A stretch of 64,000 nt of DNA, from NCBI RefSeq assembly GCF_001641695.1, contig NZ_LSEF01000090.1, forward strand, positions 47,228 through 111,227. Direction: 5' to 3'. The stretch is from Bradyrhizobium neotropicale. GTDB taxonomy: Bacteria > Pseudomonadota > Alphaproteobacteria > Rhizobiales > Xanthobacteraceae. The position numbers and the translations under genes are program-made. Under the pieces are notes generated by a model. It saw only the letters and a list, made by a program, of their open reading frames with translations, was not told where the DNA came from and ran no database searches. Numbering within the stretch: position 1 is the first letter of the stretch; each line of letters starts with the position of its first letter. Positions 8,575 to 17,527 of this stretch are shown here, piece after piece.

Positions 8575-10293
8575 ATGGGTGCATTCAAAAATCTGGCTTG
8601 GCTCATTCGGCGGCAATTGCTCTCGCTGTCCGGCGTCGGCCTTATGCTGGGCGCCCTGTTCTTCGCGGCTGCGCTGACGCCGACGCTGATCCCGCGGAGC
8701 TATCTCACGCAAGGCGTCCTCGCCGGCGCCTGCTTTGCGATCGGCTACCTCGCCGGCATCGTCTGGCGCTGGCTGTGGCACTATCTCGAATTGCCCGAAC
8801 CTTCGGCGCGCGCAAGAGCGATCGCCAATGCGCTGGTCGCGGCCGGCTGCCTGCTCGTCGTCATCATCTATCTGCGGCGAGCCTCCGAATGGCAGAACTC
8901 GATCCGCGCCGTCATGAACATGGCGCCGGTCGAGACCGCGCATCCGCTCAAGGTCTGCGGCATCGCCCTGGTCACGTTCGTCGTGCTGCTGATGCTTGCG
9001 CGGCTGTTCGCGCTTGTCGCTCGCTTCCTTGCCGCGCGCAAAGGGCGTTTCGTCCCGAGAAAGATCGCAAACGTCCTCGGCGTTCTCGTGGCGGCTCTGC
9101 TGTTCTGGATGATCGCCAACAACCTCCTCATCCGCACGGCCTTCCGCGCACTCGATTCGTCCTTCCGCGAATTCGACGCACTTCTCGAGCCCGAGCGGCC
9201 GCAACCGACGGCCCCCGGGAAGACGGGAAGTCTGGCGTCGCTGGTGAAGTGGAAGCAGCTTGGGCGTGCGGGGCGCGAATTCGTTGCCTCGGGTCCGACC
9301 GCAGCGGAGATCAGTGCCGTCACGGGGCGGCCCGCGCAGGACCCCGTACGAGTTTATGTCGGCCTCGGGGGCGGCAACACGGCGCAGGCGCGCGCCCGGC
9401 TTGCGCTCGACGAGCTCAAGCGCCAGCACGGATTTGAACGCTCGGTCCTGATCGTCATCACGCCGACCGGCACCGGCTGGGTCGACCCCGCCGCGATGAA
9501 TACGGTCGAATATCTCCACCATGGCGACGTCGCGAGCGTTGCGGTGCAATATTCCTATCTCAACAGCCCGCTATCGCTGCTGTTTCAGCCCGAATTCGGC
9601 GCGGAAGTCGCGCGCGCGCTGTTCTCTGAAATCTACGGCTACTGGACGAGGTTGCCGAGGGACAGGCGACCGAAACTGTACTTGCACGGGCTCAGCCTCG
9701 GCGCCATGAACTCGGAAAAATCCGCGGAGCTGTTCGAAACGATAGGCGATCCGATTGCCGGCGCGCTGTGGAGCGGGCCGCCGTTCGAGAGCCGCATCTG
9801 GCGCTCGGTCACTGCGAACCGCAATCCGGGCTCGCCGGCCTGGCTGCCGGAATTCCGCGACAGCCGCTTCGTCCGCTTCATGAACCAGAACGGGCCGACG
9901 GTGCCGGCGGATGCGCCCTGGGGCGCGCTGCGCGTCGTCTATCTGCAATATGCCAGCGACCCGATCGTGCTGTTCTCCTACCGCGACGCCTACCAGGCCC
10001 CGGCCTGGATGGCAGCGCCGCGCGGGCCCGACGTGTCACCGGAGCTGCGCTGGTATCCGATCGTCACCATGCTGCAACTCGCGCTCGACATGGCGGTCGC
10101 GACCAGCACGCCGATGGGCTTTGGCCATGTCTACGCGCCCGAGCACTACGTTGATGCCTGGGTCGCGGTCACCGATGTGCATGACTGGTCCGCCGGCGCG
10201 CTGGCGCGGCTCAAGACCCAGCTTGCGGCGCAGGCGCGGAAGGCATCCGAGAGCAGCGCCGACGACAACCCCTATGCCGATCGTGGCGGTTGA
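8575..10293 (+). CDS. Membrane alpha/beta hydrolase (Abhydrolase_9 type)
   Basis: A 572-residue protein. The N-terminal part has about four hydrophobic segments (near residues 15-38, 45-65, 85-103 and 125-145, with another near 165-180), matching the membrane domain found N-terminal to this hydrolase family. The C-terminal half is an alpha/beta hydrolase with the nucleophile elbow Gly-Leu-Ser-Leu-Gly-Ala and a late Gly-His (Gly-Phe-Gly-His-Val) that could be the catalytic His. Family members are poorly characterised, possibly acting on lipid or envelope substrates. It starts 42 bp after the histidine kinase and may be cotranscribed with it. The substrate is unknown. Confidence 0.8.
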   Translation: MGAFKNLAWLIRRQLLSLSGVGLMLGALFFAAALTPTLIPRSYLTQGVLAGACFAIGYLAGIVWRWLWHYLELPEPSARARAIANALVAAGCLLVVIIYLRRASEWQNSIRAVMNMAPVETAHPLKVCGIALVTFVVLLMLARLFALVARFLAARKGRFVPRKIANVLGVLVAALLFWMIANNLLIRTAFRALDSSFREFDALLEPERPQPTAPGKTGSLASLVKWKQLGRAGREFVASGPTAAEISAVTGRPAQDPVRVYVGLGGGNTAQARARLALDELKRQHGFERSVLIVITPTGTGWVDPAAMNTVEYLHHGDVASVAVQYSYLNSPLSLLFQPEFGAEVARALFSEIYGYWTRLPRDRRPKLYLHGLSLGAMNSEKSAELFETIGDPIAGALWSGPPFESRIWRSVTANRNPGSPAWLPEFRDSRFVRFMNQNGPTVPADAPWGALRVVYLQYASDPIVLFSYRDAYQAPAWMAAPRGPDVSPELRWYPIVTMLQLALDMAVATSTPMGFGHVYAPEHYVDAWVAVTDVHDWSAGALARLKTQLAAQARKASESSADDNPYADRGG

Positions 10294-10297
10294 GGCC

Positions 10298-11881
10298 CTA
10301 CTCCGCCATCTCGACGGGCGGTACGCTGGTGGGCCCCGCCAGCGGCCGCTCTTCCATCAGAATCAGGCAGAGCGCGGCGGTGGCCATCATCGCCGCCGCG
10401 GCGCCGAAGACGTAGCGGAACGCGACCATCATGTCGGCCGAGGGAATCGCATTGACCGCAGCGTGATGCTCGCCTGCGAGCGGAATGTCTGCCCCTAGCG
10501 CGATCAGCAGGATCGCGGCGAAGGCCGCGACCGTGAACGAGGACATCAGCGAGCGGAAGAAATTCATCGCACCGGTGATGGTGCCGACTTGTGCGCGGAC
10601 AACCGAGTTTTGCAGCGAGACGACGCACACCGGGAAGGTCGTGCCGAGCCCCAGCGCGAACGCGGCCATCAGCAGCAGAAGCCCCCACAGCGGCAACGTC
10701 AGGAACGTGAGGCCGAGGCCACAGATCGCGGCCCAGGAGGTGCCGACGACGGCGACGCGCTTGTAGTGCTTGGCGCGCGCCATGGTGCGGCCGGCGATGG
10801 CCGCGCCGCAGGTCGAGACCGCAGCGAGCGGGATCAGTGCGAGCCCCGCCTCGCTGGCGCTGAGGTGATAGACCGACTCGTAGTAGAGCGGGAGCTGAAC
10901 CGTGAGACCGGTGATTGCGCCGAGCGCGCAGCCGCCGGCCGTCAGCGCATAGGGCGCGACCGTTCCGCCGAGCAGCGGCAGCGGCAGGAACGGCTCGTCC
11001 GCCCGGCGCGCGTGCCAGACGAAAGTGAACGCCAACGCGACCGCCCCACCCACCATCGCAAGAACGGTCGGCGAGAGCCACGGGAAGCGCGTGCCGCCCC
11101 AGGTCAGCACCAGCATGAAGACCACCGCGGACGCCATCAGCAGCACGCCGCCGAGCCAATCGACCTCGCGCCGGTGGTGGAACACCGGGATCTTGTTCAT
11201 TTTCGGAAGCAGCAGCGCCAGCGCCGCGGCCGCGAGCGGCAGGTTGATCCAGAAGATCATCGACCAGTGCAGATGCTCGGCGAACACGCCGCCGATGACG
11301 GGGCCGAGGATGCCGCCGACCATCCAGACGCTGGAGAAATAGGCTTGGTACTGGCCGCGTTCGCGCGGTGAGACGACGTCGGAGATCACGGTCTGCACGA
11401 CCGGCATGATGCCGCCGCCGCCGAGGCCCTGCAGGCCGCGCGCCAGGATCAGCATCGGCATGCTCGGCGCGATCGCACACAGGATCGAGCCAGCCACAAA
11501 GAGACTCAGCGAGGTGATGATCATGGCGCGCCGGCCATAGATGTCGCTCAGCGTCCCGAACACCGGTGCAACCGCGGTCGAGGCGAGCAGATAGGCCGTG
11601 ATCACCCAGGAGAGGTTCGAGACGTCCTGGAACTGGCGCCCGATGGTCGGCAGCGCGGTCGCCACGATGGTCTGGTCCAGCGACGCCAGGAACATCGTCA
11701 GCATCAGGCTGATCACGATGGTCCGCACCTCGTCCGTCGGGAGCGGAACTGGCGGCGCGATGGAGGGCGCGTCGCTGACGCTGATGACCTCGGACGGAAG
11801 GCGGGAGAGCTCTTCGGCGATGTCGTCGGGCAACGCCTGGATGTCGGCAGATTGGCTCGTCTGCCGTTCGAACTTGTTCAT
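10298..11881 (-). CDS. MFS multidrug exporter, DHA2 (EmrB/QacA-like) family
   Basis: A 527-residue polytopic transporter expected to have 14 membrane segments, as in drug:proton antiporters of the DHA2 group. After a polar N-terminus of about 60 residues, the first helices carry the family pattern Leu-Ala-Ser-Leu-Asp-Gln-Thr-Ile-Val in helix 1 and a Gly-Arg-Arg loop (motif A: Leu-Ser-Asp-Ile-Tyr-Gly-Arg-Arg) between helices 2 and 3. Gly-Pro-Val-Ile-Gly-Gly in helix 5 is the antiporter motif C. I used the ATG at 11881; an upstream in-frame extension is Arg/Cys-rich and unlike the family. No regulator or membrane-fusion partner is adjacent. It ends 4 bp from the convergent hydrolase gene. Confidence 0.92.
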   Translation of the reverse strand: MNKFERQTSQSADIQALPDDIAEELSRLPSEVISVSDAPSIAPPVPLPTDEVRTIVISLMLTMFLASLDQTIVATALPTIGRQFQDVSNLSWVITAYLLASTAVAPVFGTLSDIYGRRAMIITSLSLFVAGSILCAIAPSMPMLILARGLQGLGGGGIMPVVQTVISDVVSPRERGQYQAYFSSVWMVGGILGPVIGGVFAEHLHWSMIFWINLPLAAAALALLLPKMNKIPVFHHRREVDWLGGVLLMASAVVFMLVLTWGGTRFPWLSPTVLAMVGGAVALAFTFVWHARRADEPFLPLPLLGGTVAPYALTAGGCALGAITGLTVQLPLYYESVYHLSASEAGLALIPLAAVSTCGAAIAGRTMARAKHYKRVAVVGTSWAAICGLGLTFLTLPLWGLLLLMAAFALGLGTTFPVCVVSLQNSVVRAQVGTITGAMNFFRSLMSSFTVAAFAAILLIALGADIPLAGEHHAAVNAIPSADMMVAFRYVFGAAAAMMATAALCLILMEERPLAGPTSVPPVEMAE

Positions 11882-12054
11882 GTCGGTCGGACGTCGGGTA
11901 GCGGCGCAACGCCGCGAAGGATTCGTTCTGCCCTGGTAATCTAGACAGCGAACTTCTTCTCGGGCAGGCGCTGCGGCGCATGGGTGCATCCCACCCCCTG
12001 GTCATCCCGAAGACGTGATCGCTTCACACCGCGGTTAGGCCTGAGACGTCGCTT

Positions 12055-12570
12055 TCAGTCCTTCGGACGTCGCTTGAGGCGTGCCCGTTTCGGCAGCTGC
12101 GCCGGCCACTCCACGATGTGGTCCTCGAGCTCCTCGTCCGGGATGTCCTCCTCGCTGCCCTCGACCCGGCCGCGCACGGAGACGCCGGCCTCATGAACGG
12201 TGTTGGGATCGCCGGAGACCAGCGGGTGCCACCAATAGAGGTCGCGCCCCTCCGCGACGAGCTTGTAGCCGCAGCTCGGCGGCAACCAGTTCAGGGTGCG
12301 GACGTTGGCAGGGGTCAGGCGGACGCAGTCCGGAACCTTGTCCGAGCGATTCGGATAGTCCTTGCAGGCGCAGGTCCCGGCGTCGAGCAGCTTGCAGCCG
12401 ACATGGGTGAAGTAGATCTGGCCGGTATCCTCGTCCTCGAGCTTGTTCAGGCAGCAGCGGCCGCAACCGTCGCAGAGGCTCTCCCACTCAGCCTCCGACA
12501 TCTCTTCCAACGTCTTGGTTTTCCAGAAGAATCCTTCCTGGTCTGAAGGTCGTTTGGGAGCTGCGGTCAT
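12055..12570 (-). CDS. YcgN/UPF0260-type cysteine-cluster protein
   Basis: A 171-residue soluble protein with conserved cysteines spread as Cys-Asp-Gly-Cys-Gly-Arg-Cys-Cys near residues 34-41, then Val-Gly-Cys-Lys-Leu-Leu and Thr-Cys-Ala-Cys-Lys-Asp-Tyr. This is the hallmark of the YkgJ/YcgN cysteine-cluster proteins, thought to bind zinc or an iron-sulfur centre; the role is unknown. Trp and Pro positions (Asn-Trp-Leu-Pro) also fit UPF0260. The ATG at 12570 is preferred over an upstream frame start four codons earlier because it fits the family N-terminus. It is divergent from the PBP1A gene. Confidence 0.88.
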   Translation of the reverse strand: MTAAPKRPSDQEGFFWKTKTLEEMSEAEWESLCDGCGRCCLNKLEDEDTGQIYFTHVGCKLLDAGTCACKDYPNRSDKVPDCVRLTPANVRTLNWLPPSCGYKLVAEGRDLYWWHPLVSGDPNTVHEAGVSVRGRVEGSEEDIPDEELEDHIVEWPAQLPKRARLKRRPKD

Positions 12571-12864
12571 GCGCCTCAACAAGATTCAAAAGAGCTACGG
12601 CCAATTCCATCTAGGGCGAGGGCCGATACGGCTGCAAGCAGCGCCCGCGCGGCCCCGTAAAGAAACGGGGTCAATTAGGCCTGTTGTTCAAAATCGCGAG
12701 CGTAGCCATTGGTTTATAGGCCCCGCTCGGTTAGAACAAACCCTCAAGTCCCCCTCGGACGCGAACCGGGCGCCTTGGGTTTGCCGCAACACTCCCGCAA
12801 GACGTCTCGATGCCGCCCCGGCCGGGTGCTTGAACGCTTTCGAACCGAGCCTCAAGGGTTCTAG
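12571..12864. other. Divergent intergenic region between ycgN-like and PBP1A genes
   Basis: About 290 bp with no convincing gene. It should carry promoters for both flanking genes. I could not pick out a confident sigma-70 or operator motif. Confidence 0.4.
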
Positions 12865-15162
12865 GTGCGCCAGATCATACCACCGCAGTGGAAGACCAGG
12901 GTCCGGAATTTCTTCCTGGATCTCGATGCGCGCATCGACTCCTCGCTGTTCTCTTCGGCCAAGGGCATTCGCGAGCTCTATGAGCGCTACTCGACCTTCA
13001 TGGATCGCTTCTATGTCGGGCGGTGGAAGCGCTGGGTGTTCATCGAGCCGCTGTCGGAAGCCGCAACCCTCGGGCTCGGCGGCCTGGTGCTGCTGCTCGC
13101 GCTCGCCATCCCCGCGTTCCGCGAGACCGCGGACGAGGATTGGCTGAAGAAGTCCGACCTCGCGGTGACCTTCCTCGACCGCTACGGTAACCCGATCGGC
13201 AGCCGCGGCATCAAGCACAACGACTCGATCCCGCTGGAAGACTTTCCGGACGTGCTGATCAAGGCGACCCTCGCCACCGAAGATCGCCGCTTCTACGACC
13301 ATTTCGGCATCGACATCGCCGGCACCGCCCGCGCCCTCGTCACCAACGCACAGGCCGGCGGCGTCCGCCAGGGCGGCTCCTCGATCACCCAGCAGCTCGC
13401 CAAGAACCTGTTCCTGAGCAACGAGCGCACCATCGAACGCAAGATCAACGAGGCGTTCCTCGCGGTCTGGCTGGAATGGCGCCTGACCAAGAACGAGATT
13501 CTCAAGCTCTATCTCGATCGCGCCTATATGGGCGGCGGCACCTTCGGCGTCGACGGCGCGGCGCATTTCTACTTCAACAAGTCGGCGCGCGACGTGACCC
13601 TCGCGGAAGCCGCGATGCTCGCCGGCCTGTTCAAGGCGCCGACCAAATACGCACCGCACATCAACCTGCCCGCCGCGCGCGCCCGCGCCAACGTCGTGCT
13701 CGACAACCTCGTCGATGCCGGCTTCATGACCGAGGGCCAGGTGTTCGGCGCCCGCCGCAACCCGGCCTTCGCGGTCGACCGCCGCGACGAGGCCTCGCCG
13801 AACTACTATCTCGACTACGCCTTCGACGAGATGCGCAAGCTCGTCGACACCTTCCCGAAGTCCTACACCGAGCGCGTCTTCGTGGTCCGCACCGCGATCG
13901 ACACCAACGTGCAGAAGGCCGCCGAGGAGGCGATCGAGAACCAGCTCCGCCAGTTCGGCCGCGACTATCACGCAACGCAGGCGGCGACCGTCGTGTCCGA
14001 TCTCGACGGCGGCATCCGCGCCATGGTCGGCGGCCGCGACTACGGCGCGAGCCAGTTCAACCGCGCCACCGACGCCTACCGCCAGCCCGGCTCGTCGTTC
14101 AAGCCTTACGTCTACACCACCGCCCTGTTGAACGGTTACACACCGAACTCGGTCATCGTCGACGGCCCGGTCTGCATCGGCAACTGGTGCCCGCAGAACT
14201 ATGGCCACTCCTATTCCGGCTCGGTGACGCTGACGCAGGCGATCACGCGCTCGATCAACGTGGTGCCGGTGAAGCTGTCGATCGAGATCGGCCGGCGGGA
14301 GCAGCCGAAGGCGCCGAATCCGGCCAAGATTGGCCGCGCCAAGATCGTCGAGGTTGCACGCCGCTTCGGCATCAAGGCGCCCCTGCCCGACACGCCGTCG
14401 CTGCCGATCGGCTCCGACGAAGTCACCGTGCTCGAGCACGCGGTGGCCTACGCGACCTTCCCGAACCGCGGCAAGGCCGTGACGCCGCACTCGGTGCTGG
14501 AGGTGCGCACCGGCGCCGGCGACCTGGTCTGGCGCTGGGACCGCGACGGCCCGAAGCCGCGGCAAGCCATTCCGCCGAACATTGCCGCCGATATGGCCGG
14601 CATGATGAGCCACGTGGTCAGCGAAGGTACCGCGCGCCGTGCTGCGCTCGACGGAATCCCGACCGCGGGCAAGACCGGCACGACCAATGCGTATCGCGAC
14701 GCCTGGTTCGTCGGTTACACCGGCAACTTCACCTGCGCGGTCTGGTACGGCAATGACGACTACTCGCCAACCAACCGCATGACCGGCGGCTCGCTGCCGG
14801 CGCAGACCTGGCACGACATCATGGTCGCGGCCCATCAGGGCGTCGAGGTCAGGGAAATTCCCGGCATCGGCATGGGCCAGAAGCTGCCGCCGCAGCCGGC
14901 GGCCGCCAACGCGCAAGCCAATGCGGCGCCAAAAGTGCTGGAGACCAAGCCCGGTCCGCCGCCGGTATTGACCAAGCGCGGCGCCGATATCCTGGTGCGC
15001 GTCGAGAAGCTGCTCGACGACGCGGCCAAGACCGCGACAAAGACGACTTCCGACGACACGACGAAGACGGCCAAGCCGGCCTCGTCATCGAGCGCGCTCG
15101 CCTTCCCGCAAAATTATGCGGCGGAGGAGAATGCGAACTCGTCCGCTCCACGCAAGAACTGA
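12865..15162 (+). CDS. Penicillin-binding protein 1A-type transglycosylase/transpeptidase
   Basis: A 765-residue bifunctional peptidoglycan synthase. A single membrane anchor lies at about residues 68-88. The glycosyltransferase 51 domain has catalytic Glu139 in Ala-Thr-Glu-Asp-Arg-Arg-Phe and the Gly-Gly-Ser-Ser-Ile-Thr-Gln-Gln motif. The transpeptidase domain has Ser410 and Lys413 (Ser-Ser-Phe-Lys), Ser-Ile-Asn and Lys-Thr-Gly-Thr-Thr. It polymerises and cross-links glycan strands in the periplasm. The C-terminal 80 residues are low-complexity Ala/Lys/Thr/Pro. The start is GTG with an AAGGG site upstream. It overlaps the next gene by 32 bp, so an operon with the DUF1214 and DUF1254 genes is likely. 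Confidence 0.93.
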   Translation: MRQIIPPQWKTRVRNFFLDLDARIDSSLFSSAKGIRELYERYSTFMDRFYVGRWKRWVFIEPLSEAATLGLGGLVLLLALAIPAFRETADEDWLKKSDLAVTFLDRYGNPIGSRGIKHNDSIPLEDFPDVLIKATLATEDRRFYDHFGIDIAGTARALVTNAQAGGVRQGGSSITQQLAKNLFLSNERTIERKINEAFLAVWLEWRLTKNEILKLYLDRAYMGGGTFGVDGAAHFYFNKSARDVTLAEAAMLAGLFKAPTKYAPHINLPAARARANVVLDNLVDAGFMTEGQVFGARRNPAFAVDRRDEASPNYYLDYAFDEMRKLVDTFPKSYTERVFVVRTAIDTNVQKAAEEAIENQLRQFGRDYHATQAATVVSDLDGGIRAMVGGRDYGASQFNRATDAYRQPGSSFKPYVYTTALLNGYTPNSVIVDGPVCIGNWCPQNYGHSYSGSVTLTQAITRSINVVPVKLSIEIGRREQPKAPNPAKIGRAKIVEVARRFGIKAPLPDTPSLPIGSDEVTVLEHAVAYATFPNRGKAVTPHSVLEVRTGAGDLVWRWDRDGPKPRQAIPPNIAADMAGMMSHVVSEGTARRAALDGIPTAGKTGTTNAYRDAWFVGYTGNFTCAVWYGNDDYSPTNRMTGGSLPAQTWHDIMVAAHQGVEVREIPGIGMGQKLPPQPAAANAQANAAPKVLETKPGPPPVLTKRGADILVRVEKLLDDAAKTATKTTSDDTTKTAKPASSSSALAFPQNYAAEENANSSAPRKN

Positions 15163-15751
15163 TCGTTTTCCCGTGCGGCTGATCATTATCACATTGACTG
15201 CGCTTCTGCTCGCGACCGTTGTCGGCGTCGGCGCCACCTGGATGACGACGACGCGCGGCACCGACATCGGCGCGCTGACCATCGGCGCCTGGACCGCGCG
15301 GCCCCGCACCGGCACCGCCGACGTCGACCCCTACTCGCGCGCCACCATCGTGCGCAACGGCGAGCTACCGATCGGCACCGGCGACGGCGTCGCCTTCACC
15401 GCGATTGCCGACGACAAGAAGAAGGCGCTCGACGGCCGCTGCGATGTGGTTGTCTCCGGCGTGACGCCGCCGGCGCGGTTCTGGACGCTGACGCTCTATG
15501 ACCGCAAGGGCCATCTCGTCGCCAACTCGCTGCAGCGCTACGGCTTCACCAGCCAGGAGATCGTCCGCCAGTCCGATGGCTCGTTCGAGATCCGCATCGC
15601 CTCGCGCTCCCGCGCCGGCAACTGGCTGCCGACCGGTGGCATCGAGCGCTACGCGCTGATGCTTCGCCTCTACGACACGCCGGTGGGTGTTGCGACCCGC
15701 ACCCAGCGCGATGCGCCGATGCCCACGATCACCACGGTGGGCTGCTCATGA
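15131..15751 (+). CDS. DUF1214 domain protein, membrane-anchored
   Basis: A 206-residue protein with an N-terminal basic stretch and one hydrophobic anchor (about residues 15-38), so mostly periplasmic. The rest matches the DUF1214 fold, including Thr-Leu-Tyr-Asp-Arg-Lys-Gly near the middle. The start ATG at 15131 lies inside the PBP1A coding end and is preceded by a GGAGGAG sequence, which suggests translational coupling. The stop overlaps the next start as ATGA. DUF1214 is usually found with DUF1254, either fused or adjacent; here they are separate genes in reverse order. The function is unknown. Confidence 0.85.
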   Translation: MRTRPLHARTDRFPVRLIIITLTALLLATVVGVGATWMTTTRGTDIGALTIGAWTARPRTGTADVDPYSRATIVRNGELPIGTGDGVAFTAIADDKKKALDGRCDVVVSGVTPPARFWTLTLYDRKGHLVANSLQRYGFTSQEIVRQSDGSFEIRIASRSRAGNWLPTGGIERYALMLRLYDTPVGVATRTQRDAPMPTITTVGCS

Positions 15752-16332
15752 TCCGGCTGCTGTTCACCATCGTTGCCGGCATCCTCCTGGGCCTCGTGGT
15801 CCATCTGGTCAGCGTGCTAGCGCTGCCGCGGATCGCGACGCAGGACGCCTATTCGCGGCTGACGCCCATGACCAAGCTCAATGCGGTCACGCAGCTTCCT
15901 CTCGCCGACCCCAATACGTCGCCGATGCCGTTCATGGATCCGGCCTTTGCCCTGGCGATCTGCCGCTACGATCTGTCGGGCGGGCCGCTCAAGCTCACGG
16001 TGCCGGTAAGCCAGGCCTATACCTCGGTGTCGTTCTACACCCGCAACGAGATCGCCTATTACGCGATCAACGACCGTTCGGCGGGCAAGAAGGTGATCGA
16101 GCTCGACCTGATGACGGAAGCGCAGCACAACGAGCTGCCCGAGGACGAAGAGGTCACGGCAGCCGACCGCCTGATCATCGATTCTCCGAGCGCAACCGGC
16201 CTGATTGTGATGAAGGCACTCGCCGCCGAGCCCGGCCTCTTGCCGCAGGCGCAGGCTTCGCTGGCGGCCGCGACCTGCGCGCCCCAGACCGAGCCGCCTA
16301 CCAAGGCCGAGACGCCGCGCAGCCGGCGCTGA
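15748..16332 (+). CDS. DUF1254 domain protein, membrane-anchored
   Basis: A 194-residue protein starting with an N-terminal hydrophobic segment (about residues 3-25) that acts as signal anchor, followed by a periplasmic domain of the DUF1254 type: Asp-Ala-Tyr-Ser-Arg-Leu after the anchor and Cys-Arg-Tyr-Asp-Leu near residue 72. Its ATG overlaps the stop of the DUF1214 gene by 4 bp, so it is the third gene of the PBP1A transcript. The function is unknown; the context suggests the cell envelope. Confidence 0.85.
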   Translation: MIRLLFTIVAGILLGLVVHLVSVLALPRIATQDAYSRLTPMTKLNAVTQLPLADPNTSPMPFMDPAFALAICRYDLSGGPLKLTVPVSQAYTSVSFYTRNEIAYYAINDRSAGKKVIELDLMTEAQHNELPEDEEVTAADRLIIDSPSATGLIVMKALAAEPGLLPQAQASLAAATCAPQTEPPTKAETPRSRR

Positions 16333-16408
16333 GCGGACCGTCTCGCAGCGCTTGCCCGGAAATCCGCAAAACAACCCCATGCAAAGTAGAAGGGGCAGAA
16401 GAGCAGAC

Positions 16409-16627
16409 CTATTTTGTTCGTTTGAGTTCGGTCGGGTTCGGACGGTCCCCGCCCAGCAATTCTCTCAGCTTCTGCACAAGTTGATTGGCCGCCTGCTCAT
16501 CAACCAGAAAGTCATAGTGTCCTTTCTGCGTGACGAGGGTAACCGTTCCCAGAAGCTCATGAGGAGAATCCTGGGCTGGTTGGACCCCGCATTCCAATAC
16601 GATGAGGTCGATAATGTCGTCGCTCAT
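16409..16627 (-). CDS. Small hypothetical protein, tandem paralogue A, 72 aa
   Basis: A 72-residue protein starting Met-Ser-Asp-Asp-Ile-Ile-Asp. It is closely similar over almost its whole length to the neighbour at 16709-16918, differing mainly in the last dozen residues. The pattern Leu-Gly-Thr-Val-Thr-Leu-Val-Thr suggests a beta strand, then Asp-Phe-Leu-Val-Asp-Glu leads into a C-terminal helix with Leu-Arg-Glu-Leu-Leu. No signal or membrane segment. Conservation of the protein between two diverged DNA copies supports it being real. The function is unknown. Confidence 0.6.
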   Translation of the reverse strand: MSDDIIDLIVLECGVQPAQDSPHELLGTVTLVTQKGHYDFLVDEQAANQLVQKLRELLGGDRPNPTELKRTK

Positions 16628-16708
16628 GTTCAGTGGCGGATCGCGCATCGTGCGAATTGTCCGATTTCAATGAGCCATGATGCAGCCAACTCGGCAAATC
16701 CTGGTTGC

Positions 16709-16918
16709 TCAATTGAGCATTCTCGGGTCGTGGCGGTCTCCGCACAGCAACTCTCTCAGCTGGTGGACGAGCTGACGAGCCGCTTCCTCGTCGACCAGGA
16801 AGTCATAGTGCCCTCTCTGAGTGACAAGGGTAACCGTCCCGAGAAGCTCATGAGGAGAATCCTGAGCCGCCAGGACCCCGCTTTCCAATACGATCAAGTC
16901 GACAATATCGTCGCTCAT
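16709..16918 (-). CDS. Small hypothetical protein, tandem paralogue B, 69 aa
   Basis: A paralogue of the 72-residue protein just downstream, with the same Met-Ser-Asp-Asp-Ile start and the same strand-helix layout. Most DNA differences in the first 60 codons are silent or conservative (Glu/Gln, Ile/Val, Lys/Arg), a sign of selection on the protein. The C-terminus diverges. Together they form a two-gene unit with about 80 bp between them. Confidence 0.6.
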   Translation of the reverse strand: MSDDIVDLIVLESGVLAAQDSPHELLGTVTLVTQRGHYDFLVDEEAARQLVHQLRELLCGDRHDPRMLN

Positions 16919-17329
16919 GTTGAGTAGCGGATTGGGCATAGCCGAATGTCCAATTTTGACGAGTCACAATGTATCCAACTCAGCAAATCATAGTGATGGC
17001 CGGCATCGAGCTTTTACAGGCCGGGTAGCTTGGGTCCGGATTCCTGTCGGATTTTTCCCGGACGCTTTCGACCTAGGAATCCGCGATCTCGCCCCGGCGT
17101 CCCAAGGCTCTTCGGAAGCCGAAACATGACCCGCGCAACTCTCAGATGTATCGCCGCGCCTGTTAGAAAAGGACAAGCGAGGATCGTCCGCAAGCGCAGA
17201 ACACTGACCGTGGTCAGTAACCAGTGAGACTTTGTGAGAGTTATCAAGGGCTGACGTCGGTCGAGAGCCGCGAAAAAACTTCCAGGGATCAGCGAGACAG
17301 CTTCCCGACTTCCGCACGCGCGATTGCCG
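16919..17329. other. Stretch with upstream repeat flank and no intact gene
   Basis: After the tandem repeat flank (to about 17000) I see no convincing gene. The reading frames here have no recognisable motif, and the region lies downstream of the receptor remnant, so it is probably decayed DNA. Confidence 0.4.
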
Positions 17330-17520
17330 TGTTTGTCAGTCCGCGTCCGTGAGGTCACAGCCAGACCACGGATTGCACCGCTCTGGATCTGCGGCGCAAG
17401 CAGGACGGGCCTGCCTACGATGACCGCAACTTCTCCGCCGAGAAGGGCGGTGACGGACTGCGCATCGCCGCGATACGGCACATGCACGCGCAGCGGCGCA
17501 TGTCGAAGCGAAACGCGCGC
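17330..17520 (-). pseudogene. Fragment of a Bug/TctC-type solute receptor
   Basis: On the minus strand a short stretch reads His-Val-Pro-Tyr-Arg-Gly, then Leu-Leu-Gly-Gly-Glu-Val, then Ile-Arg-Gly-Leu-Ala-Val-Thr-Ser. These are the ordered landmarks of the middle of tripartite tricarboxylate receptor (Bug/TctC) proteins. Similarity stops after the last motif, where a real receptor would continue with its Pro-Asp-Val-Pro-Thr segment, and the N-terminal half is missing. It is a remnant of about 50 codons. It is unrelated in position to the intact tctC at 42.2 kb. Confidence 0.55.
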
Positions 17521-17527
17521 AAGGCTC

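Larger units (their letters stand above)
16409..17000. repeat. Tandem duplication, two units of about 290-300 bp
   Basis: The block 16409-16707 is repeated as 16709-17000 with moderate divergence. Shared words include 'ctcatgaggagaatcctg', 'tcgtcgctcatgtt' and, outside the coding part, 'ggcaaatc'/'agcaaatc' in the upstream flank. The duplication therefore covers the small gene and its presumed promoter. Confidence 0.7.
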
